Shown: positions 44,437-54,760 of the stretch, piece by piece
Layout of the letters: every line of letters starts with the position of its first letter
Numbering within the stretch: the stretch's first letter is position 1
From: Geomonas ferrireducens
GTDB lineage: Bacteria > Desulfobacterota > Desulfuromonadia > Geobacterales > Geobacteraceae
Assembly (NCBI RefSeq): GCF_004917065.1
Contig: NZ_SSYA01000003.1
Location: forward strand, 766,318 to 830,317
Reading direction: 5' to 3'
Length of the DNA stretch: 64,000 bases
Notes under the pieces: generated by a model
The model's input: only the letters and a program-made list of their open reading frames with translations
The model's database searches: none
What the model was told of the DNA's origin: nothing
Translations under genes and position numbers: made by a program

Positions 44437-45386
44437 GCAGCTACCTCCTCACAACGGTTCATGATGTGGAATCCCCGCGGTGCTTCGGGGGGAAGTGTCG
44501 ACTTTAGATGCAGGTTGCCGCCGACCCTGGTCGAGTGGCCCGGCGTTACGGCGACGTGGAAGCGGTCCAGGAAGCGCCACACGATGAAGAGCCCACGGCC
44601 GCCGGGGTCGCCGCAATCGAGCGTCTCCTCCTCGTTTCGGGTCAGGTACTCGAGCACCTCGTCCGGGTCCAGGCTGCCCCAGTTGTCGGTAAGGGCGAGC
44701 GACAGGGTCTCACCGTCGAAACCGAAGCTGAAGACGATGTCCTCCCGCGGCAGCATGCTGCGCCGCTGTCCCTTGCTGAAAAGACGGTCCCCGCAGCCGC
44801 TCCGGGGGGCGTCGTACATCGCGTTCTCCAGGAGCTCGTCGGCGAGAAGCGCGCCTTTTTGCCTGAGCAGTTCCATCTCCTCGCCCTCGCCGTCCAGGAG
44901 CTCTTCGAGTTTCGCGATGAGGTCCTCTTTTTCGTCGCTGGAGCTCAACCGATAGGAGTGCAGCACGGTTCCCTCTTTGAGGCAGCAGGAGATGTCCCAG
45001 CCACGCTGCTTGAGCAGCATGTCGATCACGGCCGAGAGGCATGCTTCGTTCACCCCTGCTTGCCCCGGCATTATGCAGAGGTGTCTGATGCGGTCCTCGA
45101 TGAGTGGCTTAAGCGGTGGTGCACAAGCCTCCCGCGAGATCAGGAGCACCTCCAGGTCCGGGTTCAGCTCGCGCAGCAAGCCGACCAGTCCCGGGTGAGG
45201 GTACGGGTACAACAGTGAGGAAATCACCGCCACGCGCAGGTCCTCCCCAATGGCGCGTATGCTATCCAGCGCCCGGGTCAGACCGTTCTCCGCGGTTACG
45301 GTCATGACGTGCGGTATCCCCCGGAAAGCCTCGTCCCATCCCTTGCGGTCCGTCTCATCGAGGCAGAGCACGGCTATCTTTTGCAT
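44433..45386 (-). CDS. Receiver-like plus HATPase (anti-sigma-type kinase) protein
   Basis: The ATG at 45386 with GGGAGA upstream gives 317 residues. Residues 1 to about 125 resemble a receiver or pseudo-receiver (KIAVLCLDETDRKGWDEAFR; DLRVAVISSLLYPYPHPGLV) without a clear phospho-acceptor context. Residues 180-317 form a GHKL ATPase: LLADELLENAMYDAP (N-box), LTDNWGSLDPDEVLEYL, and DPGGRGLFIVWRFLDRF (G-box). This fits an RsbW/SpoIIAB-like kinase fused to an input domain. It is coupled to the STAS gene by ATGA. Confidence 0.75.
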   Translation of the reverse strand: MQKIAVLCLDETDRKGWDEAFRGIPHVMTVTAENGLTRALDSIRAIGEDLRVAVISSLLYPYPHPGLVGLLRELNPDLEVLLISREACAPPLKPLIEDRIRHLCIMPGQAGVNEACLSAVIDMLLKQRGWDISCCLKEGTVLHSYRLSSSDEKEDLIAKLEELLDGEGEEMELLRQKGALLADELLENAMYDAPRSGCGDRLFSKGQRRSMLPREDIVFSFGFDGETLSLALTDNWGSLDPDEVLEYLTRNEEETLDCGDPGGRGLFIVWRFLDRFHVAVTPGHSTRVGGNLHLKSTLPPEAPRGFHIMNRCEEVAA

Positions 45387-45432
45387 TTGTTTCTCCCTGT
45401 AATTGATCATCACGCAGAACGTTGAACGGGCT

Positions 45433-46623
45433 CTAAGTCTCGAATCGGGCAGCCAGGGTGGTGACGTCGTCCTCCAACGCTCCGCCCCCGGTAAAGCCCG
45501 CCACGGCGCTCATGAGGTAATCGTGCATCCGCCCCACCGGAAGCTCCCTGCCGCGGACCAGAAGCTCTTCCAGCCGATCGTATCCGAGTTCCTCACCGCC
45601 TGGGGGCGTGCTCTCCACGAGGCCGTCCGTGTAAAGAAAAAGAAGGTCTCCGGGTGCGAAAGCGCTGCTCGTTTCCGGGTAGCAGGCCTCGCGGTCGAAC
45701 CCGAGCGGGAACCCGGACTCCGTATCCAGCAGCTCGGCGCGCGCCGCCTCACGACGCAGCAGAAGCGGATAGTTGTGCCCGGCGTTGGCGAAGGTGATCA
45801 CCCCTCGGCCCAGGTCGACGCAGGCGATCAGGCCGGTCATCAGGAGGGTGCGGCGCGCCGTGGCGAGAATGGCCCTGTTCATACCGGCCAAAAGCCCGGA
45901 AGGGGTGGTGACGCCGAGGGATACCAGGGTGTGGAGACTCGCCTTGGCGGCGGTGGTGACCATGCCCGCCTGCACGCCGTGGCCGCTTACGTCCGCGATT
46001 ACCATGCCGAGGATGTTGTCACCCGCACTGAAATAGTCGAAGAAGTCACCGCCGATCTCGGAACAGGTGGCTATGCCGGCCCCGACCGTCAGGCTGCCGA
46101 AGCGATAGTCGGGCGGGGGGAGAAGGTCCTGCTGGATCTTCATGCCGAGGGCGACCTCCTCGCGCAGGCGGGAGCTCAGGCGGTCCAGCGCCCCCAGCAG
46201 CTCCTTTTGCCGTTCCGCCACCGTCATCATGAGGTCGGAAACGGATACGATGCCGCGACAGCGCCTGTCATCCACCAGGGCCAACGCCTCGGTCTGCAGG
46301 GTGGGGTCGAGCGAGAGGAGCTGCACCGCGGCCTCGTCCACGTCGAGCTCGGGCGGGAGTACGATCCGTTTTCCCTTCAGGTCCTGCATGAGGGTGAGCA
46401 CCGGCTTCTTCGCGTACAGCTCCATGGCGAAGGGGCGGCTCAGCAGGGTCAGGAGCTCCTTGCGGTTCACGCACCCCCGGAAGTCCCCCTCTTCTTCGAT
46501 GACTACGCTAAGCAGATCGGGGTCCCTTTGAAACAGGGCGAGCACCCCCTGCACCGGCAGGTGAGGCGGGGCTGCGACGGCACCCCTGCTTATGTCGGCC
46601 AGCCTGGCACGGCTTCGCTGCAT
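45433..46623 (-). CDS. CBS-domain PP2C (SpoIIE/RsbU-type) phosphatase
   Basis: 396 residues. The N-terminal part (about 10-140) resembles a pair of CBS domains (VQGVLALFQRDPDLLSVVIE; ALALVDDRRCRGIVSVSDLM). The PP2C-type domain follows with GMKIQQDLLPPPDYRFGSLT, CSEIGGDFFDYFSAGDN, GMVIADVSGHGVQAGMV, ANAGHNYPLLLRREAA and LFLYTDGLVES, including the metal-binding aspartates. AAGGAGG precedes the ATG. It probably dephosphorylates the STAS protein; the CBS pair may bind a nucleotide signal. Confidence 0.88.
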   Translation of the reverse strand: MQRSRARLADISRGAVAAPPHLPVQGVLALFQRDPDLLSVVIEEEGDFRGCVNRKELLTLLSRPFAMELYAKKPVLTLMQDLKGKRIVLPPELDVDEAAVQLLSLDPTLQTEALALVDDRRCRGIVSVSDLMMTVAERQKELLGALDRLSSRLREEVALGMKIQQDLLPPPDYRFGSLTVGAGIATCSEIGGDFFDYFSAGDNILGMVIADVSGHGVQAGMVTTAAKASLHTLVSLGVTTPSGLLAGMNRAILATARRTLLMTGLIACVDLGRGVITFANAGHNYPLLLRREAARAELLDTESGFPLGFDREACYPETSSAFAPGDLLFLYTDGLVESTPPGGEELGYDRLEELLVRGRELPVGRMHDYLMSAVAGFTGGGALEDDVTTLAARFET

Positions 46624-46734
46624 GTGGCCTCCTCCTTAGAGATGGCCGCAGCATAGGTGAGAATTCTTGTGGTTGTGTTACGAAGGTGTGAAAGTTTTGG
46701 TGAGACTTGGGGCGGGGCTACCGGCGAAGAGCGG

Positions 46735-47439
46735 TTACGCCGACTTCAGCCGGTAGCCGACGCCGAGCTCGGTGATGATGTAGCGGGGGCGGGAGGGGGC
46801 GGGTTCTATCTTCTGGCGCAGGTTGCTCATGGTCACCCTGAGCACGTTCTGCTGGTCGGCGTACGTGTTCCCCCACACCTGCTTCAGGATCTGGCCGTGG
46901 GTGAGCACCATTCCCGCGTGGTTCGCCAGCAGGCGCAGCAGGTCGTACTCGGTGGGGGTGAGCTGGATCTCGACCCCGCCGCGCGTGACCTTTCTCCGCT
47001 GCAGATCGATCTCCAGCTCGTCGAAGCGGTAGACCGGCTCGGGGGCCTGCTGCAGCGAGCGGCGCAGCACCACCCTGATCCTCGCCTGCAGCTCCGCCAC
47101 CCCGAACGGCTTCACCAGATAGTCGTCCGCGCCCGCGTCGAGCGCGGCGACCTTGTCGTCCTCGCGGTCGCGCACCGATAACACGATGATGGGAAGCGGT
47201 GACCATTCGCGGATCCGCCTGATCACCTCAACGCCGTCCAGGTCGGGAAGCCCGAGATCGAGCAGGATGAGGTCGGGACGCGCCGCAGCGGCGGCGGCGA
47301 GCGCCGCATGGCCGTTCTCTGCGAAGTGCAGCGAGTACTCCTCGCCCGGCAGGGCGCTCTTCAGGAAACGCAGGATGGCCGCCTCGTCGTCGACCACGAG
47401 GATGCGGGGGCGGCCGCTATCGGTTTTCACCTTTTGCAT
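46735..47439 (-). CDS. kdpE: KdpE response regulator (OmpR family)
   Basis: 234 residues. The REC domain has ILVVDDEAAILRFLKSALPG, phospho-Asp in LILLDLGLPDLDGVEVIRRI, and SVRDREDDKVAALDAGADDY. The winged-helix C-terminus has TPTEYDLLRLLANHAGMVLT, then NLRQKIEP and ELGVGYRL. In the family it activates kdpABC at low K+ or high osmolarity. It starts 16 bases after kdpD. Confidence 0.92.
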   Translation of the reverse strand: MQKVKTDSGRPRILVVDDEAAILRFLKSALPGEEYSLHFAENGHAALAAAAAARPDLILLDLGLPDLDGVEVIRRIREWSPLPIIVLSVRDREDDKVAALDAGADDYLVKPFGVAELQARIRVVLRRSLQQAPEPVYRFDELEIDLQRRKVTRGGVEIQLTPTEYDLLRLLANHAGMVLTHGQILKQVWGNTYADQQNVLRVTMSNLRQKIEPAPSRPRYIITELGVGYRLKSA

Positions 47440-47455
47440 CTTTTCACCTTCCTTT

Positions 47456-50116
47456 TCAGATCACGGGAAGCGAGACGGTGACGCGCAGGCCGCCGCCAGA
47501 GCGGTTGTGCGCCTCGATGGTTCCCCCGTGGGCCTCGACGATGCCACGGCAGATGGAGAGCCCGAGCCCGGTCCCTCCTGCGCCTTCCGGTACCGGCACC
47601 CGGTAGAACTTGTCGAAGATGTGGGAGAGATCCCCGGCGGGAACGCCGCGACCCCGGTCGGACACCTCCAGGGTGAGCCAGTTCCCCACGATGTCGGCTG
47701 CCACCTCGACCGGGCTTGTAGGGGGAGAATACTTGAGCGCGTTGTCCAATAGGTTCACCAGCACCTGGGTCATGAGCACCATGTCCATCCGTACCGGGGG
47801 GAGCCCGGAGGGGACCGCTATGTTCACGCTGCGCCGTCCCAGATGCGGCTCCAGCACTGCCAGGGCGCACCCGACCAAGTCCTGGACGTCGGTGTGCGAC
47901 TCCTTCACCTTAAGGGCACCCGATTCCAGCCGCGTCATGTCCAGGAGGTTCCCGACGAAACGGTTCAGCCTCCCCGCCTCCTCCCACGCAGCCTCCAAGA
48001 GGTCGCTTTTTGCCTCGGACGCCAGTGCGACACCCTTCTCGCGCAGGGCGCCGAGCGCGCCGGTTATGGTGACGAGCGGGGTGCGCAGGTCGTGCGAGAC
48101 CGAGTTCAAAAGCGCCCGCTCCAGGCTCTCACGAGCCTTCAGGATCTGCGCCTGTTCCGCCTGCCTTGCGAACTGCGCCCGCTCCACGGCGAGCGCAGCC
48201 TGGGCGGCGTAGGCCTGCACCAGCCGACGGCACTCGGGCGAGGTGAACTCTTGCTCCTCGCGAAACCTGATGCCGATAACGCCCAGGACGTCGCCGCTTG
48301 TCTGCAAGGGGAGGTGGAGGAGCTTCGCGGAGCCAAGCGTATCCGTTCCCTTCCCCGCGGGTGCACGGTTCCTGAAGGCCCAGTCGGCGACGGCGGCCTC
48401 CTTGGCCCCCAGGGTGAACCCGCCGCTTGCCGCCTGCACCTCGAGGCGCTCCCCTTCGGAGAGAAGCACGACCACCTGCGCCTGCAGGTTCTCCTCGATG
48501 TTCCTCACCAGCGCGTCGAGGATCGCATCGAGACCGGAGACCGCAGCGAGGTCGCGACTCAGGTAGTAAAGGGTCGCGGTCTGCGCCTCCCGCTGGCGTA
48601 TCGCCTCGGCCCGCTCGCGCGTCTGCGAAACCAGGGTGCTGATCACGACGCCGACTACGAAAAGCGCAAGGAAGGTGATCAGGTACTGCGTGTCGGAGAC
48701 GGCGAAGGTGAACCTCGGGGGGACGAAGAAGAAATCGTAGGCGAGGACGCTCAGAAAGGCGGTGAAGGTCGCCTCCTGGCGCCCTAAGCGCAGCGCCGCC
48801 AGCACCACGGCCAAGAGGTAGATCATCACGAGGTTCGTAGGCGCGAGGAAGGCGTGGACCGGCTGGCATAAAAGCGAGGCGGCCAGCACGAGCAAAAGGC
48901 TCTTCAGGAAGCCGGAGAGCGGTGGGCGCTTCCGGCGCAGCACCCCCTCCTTCTTCGCCGCGTCGGCCGGCGCGATGCTGACCACGTAGACGTCGATGCT
49001 GCCGGAAAGGCGGATCATCTGGTCCACGAGGGGGGTGCGGAGAAACTCTCGCCACCTCGGCTTGGTCGGTTTCCCCACCACGATCTTGGTGACGTGGTTC
49101 TTCCTCGCGTAGTCGATGAGTGCCTCGGGAACCGAGGCGCCGGTGAGGGTCGCCACCTGGGCGCCCAGGCTCTCGGCGAGGCGCAGGTCCTTCCATACCC
49201 GTTCCCGGTTCTCCTGGAGCTGCTTCCCGGCGCCCGGCGTCTCGACGTAGACCGTGTGCCAGGTGGACTTAAGGTCGTCGGCGAGGCGCCTCGTGGTGCG
49301 GATCAGGGTCTCGCTGAAGGGGCTGCCGCTCACGCAGACGAGGATGCGCTCCGCCACCGGCCAGGGACCGGGGATGGAGCGGGACTCCATGTAGGCGCGC
49401 ACCTGGTCGTCGACGCGCGCGGCGGCGCGGCGCAGGGAGAGCTCGCGCAGCGCCATCAGGTTTCCGGGCTTGAAGAAGTTCTCCGCGGCGTGCGCCGCCT
49501 TTTCCGGGATGTAGACCTTCCCCTCTTTGAGGCGCTGCAAAAGGTCCTCGGGGGGGATGTCCACCAGCCGGATCTCCACGGCCTGGTCGAGGATCGAGTC
49601 GGGGACGTTCTCCCTGACCACGACCCCGGTGATCTGCGCCACCACGTCCCTCAGGCTCTCGAAATGCTGGATGTTCACCGTGGTGTAGACGTCGATCCCG
49701 GCGGAAAGGATCTCCTCGACGTCCTGCCACCTTTTCGGGTGACGGCTTCCGGGGGCGTTGGTGTGGGCGAGCTCATCGACGAGGACGATCTGCGGCCTGC
49801 GCGCGAGCACCGCGTCGAGGTCGAGCTCGGGAAGGGCGACGCTGAGGTACTCGACCTGTACCCGGGGGACCACCTCGAGCCCCTCGAGCAGGAGGTCCGT
49901 CTCGCTGCGGCCGTGGGATTCCACGTACCCTACCACCACGTCCCGGCCGTCGTGCAGGCGCTCGTGCGCGGCCTGCAGCATGGCGTAGGTCTTGCCGACC
50001 CCGGCGGCGTAACCGAGGAAGATCTTCAGCTTCCCCTTCGCGGCCTGGGCCTCCTCGGCCTGCGCCACCTTTAGCAGCGTCTCCGGTGAGGGTCTTGATG
50101 TCTCGTCGTCTCGCAT
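47456..50116 (-). CDS. kdpD: KdpD sensor histidine kinase
   Basis: 886 residues, near the usual 890-900. The N-terminal KdpD domain has the Walker-like GYAAGVGKTYAMLQAAHERL and VDELAHTNAPGSRHPKRWQD; a Usp domain (about 245-370) follows; four helices (about 395-500) form DUF4118; then a GAF-like region, the H-box LLNSVSHDLRTPLVTITGAL, and DRGRGVPAGDLSHIFDKFYR with [18 protein letters not shown]. It senses K+ limitation and phosphorylates KdpE. Confidence 0.95.
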   Translation of the reverse strand: MRDDETSRPSPETLLKVAQAEEAQAAKGKLKIFLGYAAGVGKTYAMLQAAHERLHDGRDVVVGYVESHGRSETDLLLEGLEVVPRVQVEYLSVALPELDLDAVLARRPQIVLVDELAHTNAPGSRHPKRWQDVEEILSAGIDVYTTVNIQHFESLRDVVAQITGVVVRENVPDSILDQAVEIRLVDIPPEDLLQRLKEGKVYIPEKAAHAAENFFKPGNLMALRELSLRRAAARVDDQVRAYMESRSIPGPWPVAERILVCVSGSPFSETLIRTTRRLADDLKSTWHTVYVETPGAGKQLQENRERVWKDLRLAESLGAQVATLTGASVPEALIDYARKNHVTKIVVGKPTKPRWREFLRTPLVDQMIRLSGSIDVYVVSIAPADAAKKEGVLRRKRPPLSGFLKSLLLVLAASLLCQPVHAFLAPTNLVMIYLLAVVLAALRLGRQEATFTAFLSVLAYDFFFVPPRFTFAVSDTQYLITFLALFVVGVVISTLVSQTRERAEAIRQREAQTATLYYLSRDLAAVSGLDAILDALVRNIEENLQAQVVVLLSEGERLEVQAASGGFTLGAKEAAVADWAFRNRAPAGKGTDTLGSAKLLHLPLQTSGDVLGVIGIRFREEQEFTSPECRRLVQAYAAQAALAVERAQFARQAEQAQILKARESLERALLNSVSHDLRTPLVTITGALGALREKGVALASEAKSDLLEAAWEEAGRLNRFVGNLLDMTRLESGALKVKESHTDVQDLVGCALAVLEPHLGRRSVNIAVPSGLPPVRMDMVLMTQVLVNLLDNALKYSPPTSPVEVAADIVGNWLTLEVSDRGRGVPAGDLSHIFDKFYRVPVPEGAGGTGLGLSICRGIVEAHGGTIEAHNRSGGGLRVTVSLPVI

Positions 50117-50124
50117 CGAGGCTC

Positions 50125-50691
50125 CTACTTCATCGTGTCAAGGGCCAGGTTCAACTCCAGCACGTTCACCCGCGGCTCCCCTATGAAGCCGAGCTGCCGC
50201 CCCTGCGTGTGCTTGGTGATCAGGCGTTCCAGGTCGGCCGCCTTCATCCCGCGCGCCCGCGCCACCCGCTCCGCCTGGATGGCGGCCCCCTGCGGCGAGA
50301 TTTCCGGGTCGAGACCGCTCGCGGACGCCTGCACCAGCTCGGCAGGCAGCGTCCGCGTCGCGCCGCTTTCCCTTAAGGCCCGCACCCTTTGCGCAACCGT
50401 CTTCAGGTAGTCCGGGTTGGTGGGGCCCGCGTTGGAGCCACCCGAGGCCATCGGGTTGTAGGGGAAGCCGTCGGTGGCCGAGGGGCGGGGCCAGAAGTAT
50501 TTCGCCCCGGTGAAGGGCTGGCCGATCAGCCTGGAACCGACGCTGACTCCGGCGGCATCGGCAATGAAGCTGCCGTCTGCCTGGCTCGGGAAGGCGAGCT
50601 GGGCGATGCCGGTTACGACGAGCGGGTAGGCGCCACCCAAAAGCAGCGTGAAGGCGATGAACAGCATAAGCGTCGGGCGTATGTCTTTCAT
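50125..50691 (-). CDS. kdpC: Potassium-transporting ATPase subunit C
   Basis: 188 residues: one N-terminal helix (FIAFTLLLGGAYPLVVTGIA) and a periplasmic part with the KdpC hallmarks LIGQPFTGAKYFWPRPSATD, NPMASGGSNAGPTNPDYLKT, and ASGLDPEISPQGA. It stabilises the KdpFABC complex. No kdpF gene was found. Confidence 0.94.
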   Translation of the reverse strand: MKDIRPTLMLFIAFTLLLGGAYPLVVTGIAQLAFPSQADGSFIADAAGVSVGSRLIGQPFTGAKYFWPRPSATDGFPYNPMASGGSNAGPTNPDYLKTVAQRVRALRESGATRTLPAELVQASASGLDPEISPQGAAIQAERVARARGMKAADLERLITKHTQGRQLGFIGEPRVNVLELNLALDTMK

Positions 50692-50701
50692 GTCGGTTCT
50701 C

Positions 50702-52768
50702 CTATAGCATCAAGCCGACCAGGATGTCGATCAGCTTGATGCCGACGAAGGGGGCGACGACCCCGCCGACGCCGAAAACGAGCAGGTTGCGGATCAAGAG
50801 CCTCTCGGCTGGCATGGGGCGAAACTTGGTCCCCTTGAGTGCCAGCGGCACGAGGAACGGGATGATTAGGGCGTTGAAGATGACCGCCGAGAGGATCGCG
50901 GAGAGCGGACTGCCAAGCCGCATCACGTTCAGCGCACCGAGCTGCGGGTAGATGGAGAGGAGCATCGCGGGGACGATGGCAAAGTACTTGGCGACGTCGT
51001 TGGAGATCGAGAAGGTGGTCAGGTTGCCGCGGGTCATCAGGATTTGCTTACCGACCTCGACTATGTCCAGGAGCTTCGTCGGGTTCGAGTCGAGGTCGAT
51101 GATGTTGGCCGCCTCGCGCGCGGGCTGCGTCCCGGTGTTCATCGCCACCGCCACGTCCGCCTGTGCGAGGGCAGGCGCGTCGTTGGTGCCGTCTCCGGTC
51201 ATCGCCACCATGAAACCCGCCTCCTGGTGCTCTCTTATCAGGCGGAGCTTGTCTTCGGGTTTTGCCTGGGCGAGGAAGTCGTCCACCTGGGCCTCGGCGG
51301 CGATGGCGGCCGCGGTCAACTGGTTGTCCCCGGTGATCATCACCGTCTTGATCCCCATGCTGCGCAGTTGCTGGAAGCGCTCCTGGATCCCCCCCTTTAT
51401 GATGTCCTTAAGGTTGATCACCCCGATCACGTCGGCGTCGCGCGACACCACGAGCGGCGTCGCCCCGGCGCGGGCGATGCGGTCCACAATTACGGGTAGG
51501 TCGGCCGGAACGCCTGACGCGCCGAGGCTCACGACGAAGGCGACCGCCGAGTCGGCAGCGCCCTTGCGGTACTTCACCCCCGCCGTGTCCAGCCCCGAGA
51601 GACGGGTCTCGGCTGAGAAGGGGACGCTCCGTCCGTCGGCCGGGAGCTCGGCCACAAGGCCGTGCTTCTCGCGGGCGAGGGCGACGATGCTGCGCCCCTC
51701 CGGGGTCTCGTCGGAGAGCGACGCCATGAGTGCGGCCTGCGCCACCTCCGCTTCCGTGTGGCCGCCGACCGGGACGAATTCCACCGCCTCGCGGTTGCCG
51801 AGCGTGATGGTGCCGGTCTTGTCGAGCAGTAGCACGCTCACGTCCCCGGCCGCCTCGATGGCGCGCCCGGAGAGGGCGATGACGTTCTTCTGGAAGAGCC
51901 GGTCCATCCCGGCGATGCCGATCGCGGGGAGGAGGGCTGCTATCGTGGTGGGGGCCAGGCAGACGAAGAGGGCGACGAGCACGGTGAGCGAGACCGGCGC
52001 ACCGTGCCCCGCGGCCCCCGCGCTGTAGAGCGACAGCGGGCGGATGTTCACGCAGACCAGGAAAAAGACCAGGGTGAGCGCGATGAGGAGCACCTCGAGC
52101 GCGATCTCGTTCGGCGTCTTCCTCCTTTTCGCCCCCTCGATGAGCGAGATCATCCGGTCGAGGAAGGTCTCACCCGGGTTCGCGGTGATCCGCACCACGA
52201 TGCTGTTTGCGATCACCTCGGTCCCGCCGGTGACGGCGCTGCGATCGCCGCCGGATTCGCGCACCACCGGGGCCGATTCTCCGGTCACCGCCGCCTCGTT
52301 CACAAGGGCAGCTCCGGCGACCACGTCCCCGTCGCCGGCGATCATCTCGTGCGCCCCGACCAGGATGTAGTCGTCCTTTCTTAGGTGCTCGGCCGGGACC
52401 TTCTCGTAGGGGGCGTCCAGTTCCGGGCGCTTGAGCCTTTTCGCCGTCACCTCGGTGCGGCTTTTGCGAAGGGATGCGGCGCGCGCCTTGCCGCGCCCCT
52501 CGGCGAGGGATTCGGCGAAGGTCGAGAAGATCACGGTGAGCCAGAGAAAGAGCGAGACGAGGCCGGTGAAAAAGGGAGGCTCGCCGTTTTTGCCCGCGAG
52601 GGACATGGCGAAGGTGCAGAGGGTGACGACGCTCGCCACCTCGACGCTCAGCATGACCGGGTTGCGCCAGAGCGCGCGCGGGTCGAGTTTTCTGAAGGAC
52701 TCGACGAGCGCGGGTTTAAGGATGCGCGGGTCGAACATGGAAACCGGTGCCGGTGCGTGTTTGGACAT
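50702..52768 (-). CDS. kdpB: Potassium-transporting P-type ATPase subunit B
   Basis: The ATG at 52768 is used; the longer frame is the shadow of kdpA. The 688-residue P-type ATPase has the phosphorylation site [16 protein letters not shown], the actuator TGESAPV, the KdpB-specific FSAETRLSG, and the hinge [20 protein letters not shown]. It hydrolyses ATP to drive K+ uptake through KdpA. Confidence 0.96.
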   Translation of the reverse strand: MSKHAPAPVSMFDPRILKPALVESFRKLDPRALWRNPVMLSVEVASVVTLCTFAMSLAGKNGEPPFFTGLVSLFLWLTVIFSTFAESLAEGRGKARAASLRKSRTEVTAKRLKRPELDAPYEKVPAEHLRKDDYILVGAHEMIAGDGDVVAGAALVNEAAVTGESAPVVRESGGDRSAVTGGTEVIANSIVVRITANPGETFLDRMISLIEGAKRRKTPNEIALEVLLIALTLVFFLVCVNIRPLSLYSAGAAGHGAPVSLTVLVALFVCLAPTTIAALLPAIGIAGMDRLFQKNVIALSGRAIEAAGDVSVLLLDKTGTITLGNREAVEFVPVGGHTEAEVAQAALMASLSDETPEGRSIVALAREKHGLVAELPADGRSVPFSAETRLSGLDTAGVKYRKGAADSAVAFVVSLGASGVPADLPVIVDRIARAGATPLVVSRDADVIGVINLKDIIKGGIQERFQQLRSMGIKTVMITGDNQLTAAAIAAEAQVDDFLAQAKPEDKLRLIREHQEAGFMVAMTGDGTNDAPALAQADVAVAMNTGTQPAREAANIIDLDSNPTKLLDIVEVGKQILMTRGNLTTFSISNDVAKYFAIVPAMLLSIYPQLGALNVMRLGSPLSAILSAVIFNALIIPFLVPLALKGTKFRPMPAERLLIRNLLVFGVGGVVAPFVGIKLIDILVGLML

Positions 52769-52770
52769 GG

Positions 52771-54555
52771 CTATTTCCCTCCCAGCATGGTCACGTGCTC
52801 GACGATGGGCCCGAGGCTCAAAGCCGGGAAGAAGGTGAGCGCGCCGACGACGAGGATGACCAGGGAGAGCCAGAGGGCGAAGGGGACCTTGTCCGTTGGG
52901 AGCGTCCCGAGACTCGGCGGGACGTACTTCTTTCCGACGAGCGACCCCGCCATGGCGAGGGAAGCGACGATGGGGGCGAAACGCCCGACGAACATGGCGA
53001 GGGAGCCGGTCAGGTTGTAGAAGAGGGTGTTCGCGGCGAGACCTGCGAAGGCGCTGCCGTTGTTGTTGGACATGGAGGCGAAGGCGTAGAGGATCTCGGA
53101 AAGGCCGTGGGCGCCGGGGTTCGCCATGGAGGCGACCGCTTGAGGGGTCCAAAGGGCCAGGGTCGTGAAGAAGAGCACCAGGACACCGGAGGTCATCACG
53201 GTCACGATGGACATCCACATCTCGCGCACCTCGATCTTCTTGCCGAGAAATTCCGGGGTGCGCCCGATCATGAGCCCCGCCACGAAAACCGCAATCACCA
53301 CGAAGGCGATCATGGTGTAAAGCCCGGTTCCCACGCCGCCGACCACCACCTCGGAGAGGAGGATGAGCGACAGGGGTACCATCCCGCCAAGCGGAGTCAT
53401 CGAGTCGTGCATCGCGTTTACCGCGCCGCATGAGGTGCCGGTGGTGGCGCTGCTGAAAAGGGCACTTCCCGCAACGCCGAAGCGCGTTTCCTTACCCTCC
53501 AAGTTCACCTGTTGCACGCCGAGTTTTGCAACGAGCGGGTTTCCGGCGGACTCGGCCGCGTAGTTGATCCCGATGGCCAGGACCAGCAGGGCGAGCATCA
53601 CCGCGAGGATGGCCCACCCCTGGCGCGGGTTCCCCGCCATCTCCCCGAAGGTCAAGGTGAGCGAGGCGCCGATCAGCAGGATCAGGAAGGCCTCGATCAG
53701 GTTGGTAAGCGGCGTCGGGTTCTCGTAGGGGTGCGCCGAGTTGGCGTTGAAGAAGCCGCCTCCGTTGGTCCCGAGCTCCTTGATCGCCTCCTGCGAGGCC
53801 ACCGGTCCCATCGGTACCGTCACCTCCCGCACGACAACCCTTTCGGTGACTGCGTTACCCCGCGCGTCGCGCACCGCGTTGCCCCCGCCGTCCACCTTCG
53901 CCTTGTCGTAAGTGAGGGGCTGGACCAGAGGCATCATTTTGTAGGGGCCCAGGTTCTGGATCACCCCCTGGGAAACCAGAAGGGGGGCTACGAGCAGCGA
54001 GACCGGGAGGAGCACGTAGAGGATTGACCGGGTGAGATCGACATGGAAGTTGCCGATGAGATCGGAGCGGTGCCTTGCGAAGCCGCGTATCGTCGCGATG
54101 GCCACCGCGATCCCGGTTGCGGCGGATAGGAAGTTGTGCACCGTGAAGCCGAACATCTGGGTGAAATAGCTCGCCGAGGTCTCGCCCGAGTAGGCCTGCC
54201 AGTTGGTGTTGGTCATGAAGCTCACCGCGGCGTTCAGCGCTAGGTGCCAGGGAAAGGAGGTGAACTTTTGCGGGTTGAAGGGGAGCGCGCCCTGCAAAAG
54301 CAGGATGGCGAAGAGTGCTACGCCCCCTGCCAGGTTGAAAAGGACGAGCGACAGCGCGTAACGCCGCCAGGGCATCTCCTCGTTTCTGTCCACACCGCAC
54401 ACCCGGTACAGGATGTTTTCGCACGGGACGAGCAGAGGCGACAGGAAGGTACGCTCGCCGCGGAACACCCGGGCGAGGTAAGCCCCGAACGGTTTGACCG
54501 CCGCCAGGAGTATCACGAAAAAGACGATGGTTTGCATCCATCCGTAGTTATTCAT
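52771..54555 (-). CDS. kdpA: Potassium-transporting ATPase subunit A
   Basis: 594 residues with about ten helices. Selectivity-filter regions are recognisable: [60 protein letters not shown] and [12 protein letters not shown]. It is the K+-binding channel subunit and the first gene of kdpABC-DE. GGTGGAGAGAG precedes the ATG. Confidence 0.96.
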   Translation of the reverse strand: MNNYGWMQTIVFFVILLAAVKPFGAYLARVFRGERTFLSPLLVPCENILYRVCGVDRNEEMPWRRYALSLVLFNLAGGVALFAILLLQGALPFNPQKFTSFPWHLALNAAVSFMTNTNWQAYSGETSASYFTQMFGFTVHNFLSAATGIAVAIATIRGFARHRSDLIGNFHVDLTRSILYVLLPVSLLVAPLLVSQGVIQNLGPYKMMPLVQPLTYDKAKVDGGGNAVRDARGNAVTERVVVREVTVPMGPVASQEAIKELGTNGGGFFNANSAHPYENPTPLTNLIEAFLILLIGASLTLTFGEMAGNPRQGWAILAVMLALLVLAIGINYAAESAGNPLVAKLGVQQVNLEGKETRFGVAGSALFSSATTGTSCGAVNAMHDSMTPLGGMVPLSLILLSEVVVGGVGTGLYTMIAFVVIAVFVAGLMIGRTPEFLGKKIEVREMWMSIVTVMTSGVLVLFFTTLALWTPQAVASMANPGAHGLSEILYAFASMSNNNGSAFAGLAANTLFYNLTGSLAMFVGRFAPIVASLAMAGSLVGKKYVPPSLGTLPTDKVPFALWLSLVILVVGALTFFPALSLGPIVEHVTMLGGK

Positions 54556-54590
54556 TATCTCTCTCCACCTTTCAGTTTACCGCACTGTCA

Positions 54591-54657
54591 AAGATAGTCT
54601 TCCGAGCCTTAAGACGGCGTCAAAATAGGTCCCGAAGGCATTAAGAGAGCGTTAAAA
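54591..54657 (-). promoter_or_regulatory. Direct-repeat operator and promoter of kdpA (candidate KdpE sites)
   Basis: Read on the minus strand, TTTT(A/G)ACGC-NN-TCTTAA-N-GC occurs twice, at 54638-54657 and 54606-54625, 32 bases apart (about three helical turns). Inside each copy, two TTTTRAC/TCTTAAN halves repeat at 11 bases, the OmpR-family layout. TATCTT at 54591-54596, nine bases beyond, is a suitable -10. The gap 54556-54833 contains this and the divergent Pho-box-like promoter. Confidence 0.6.
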
Positions 54658-54760
54658 CCGGATTGCCTGCGCTACTGTCACCGCCAGGCCAGGGGGATGC
54701 GGGGCCTTTGCCTGGTGGCGATGACTGTGCGCTCGAAATCTTCTGATCGAATTAACGCGA

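Noticed and set aside
54556-54700. kdpF upstream of kdpA
   Set aside because: No short hydrophobic frame with a ribosome site was seen; the space holds the promoter and operator.
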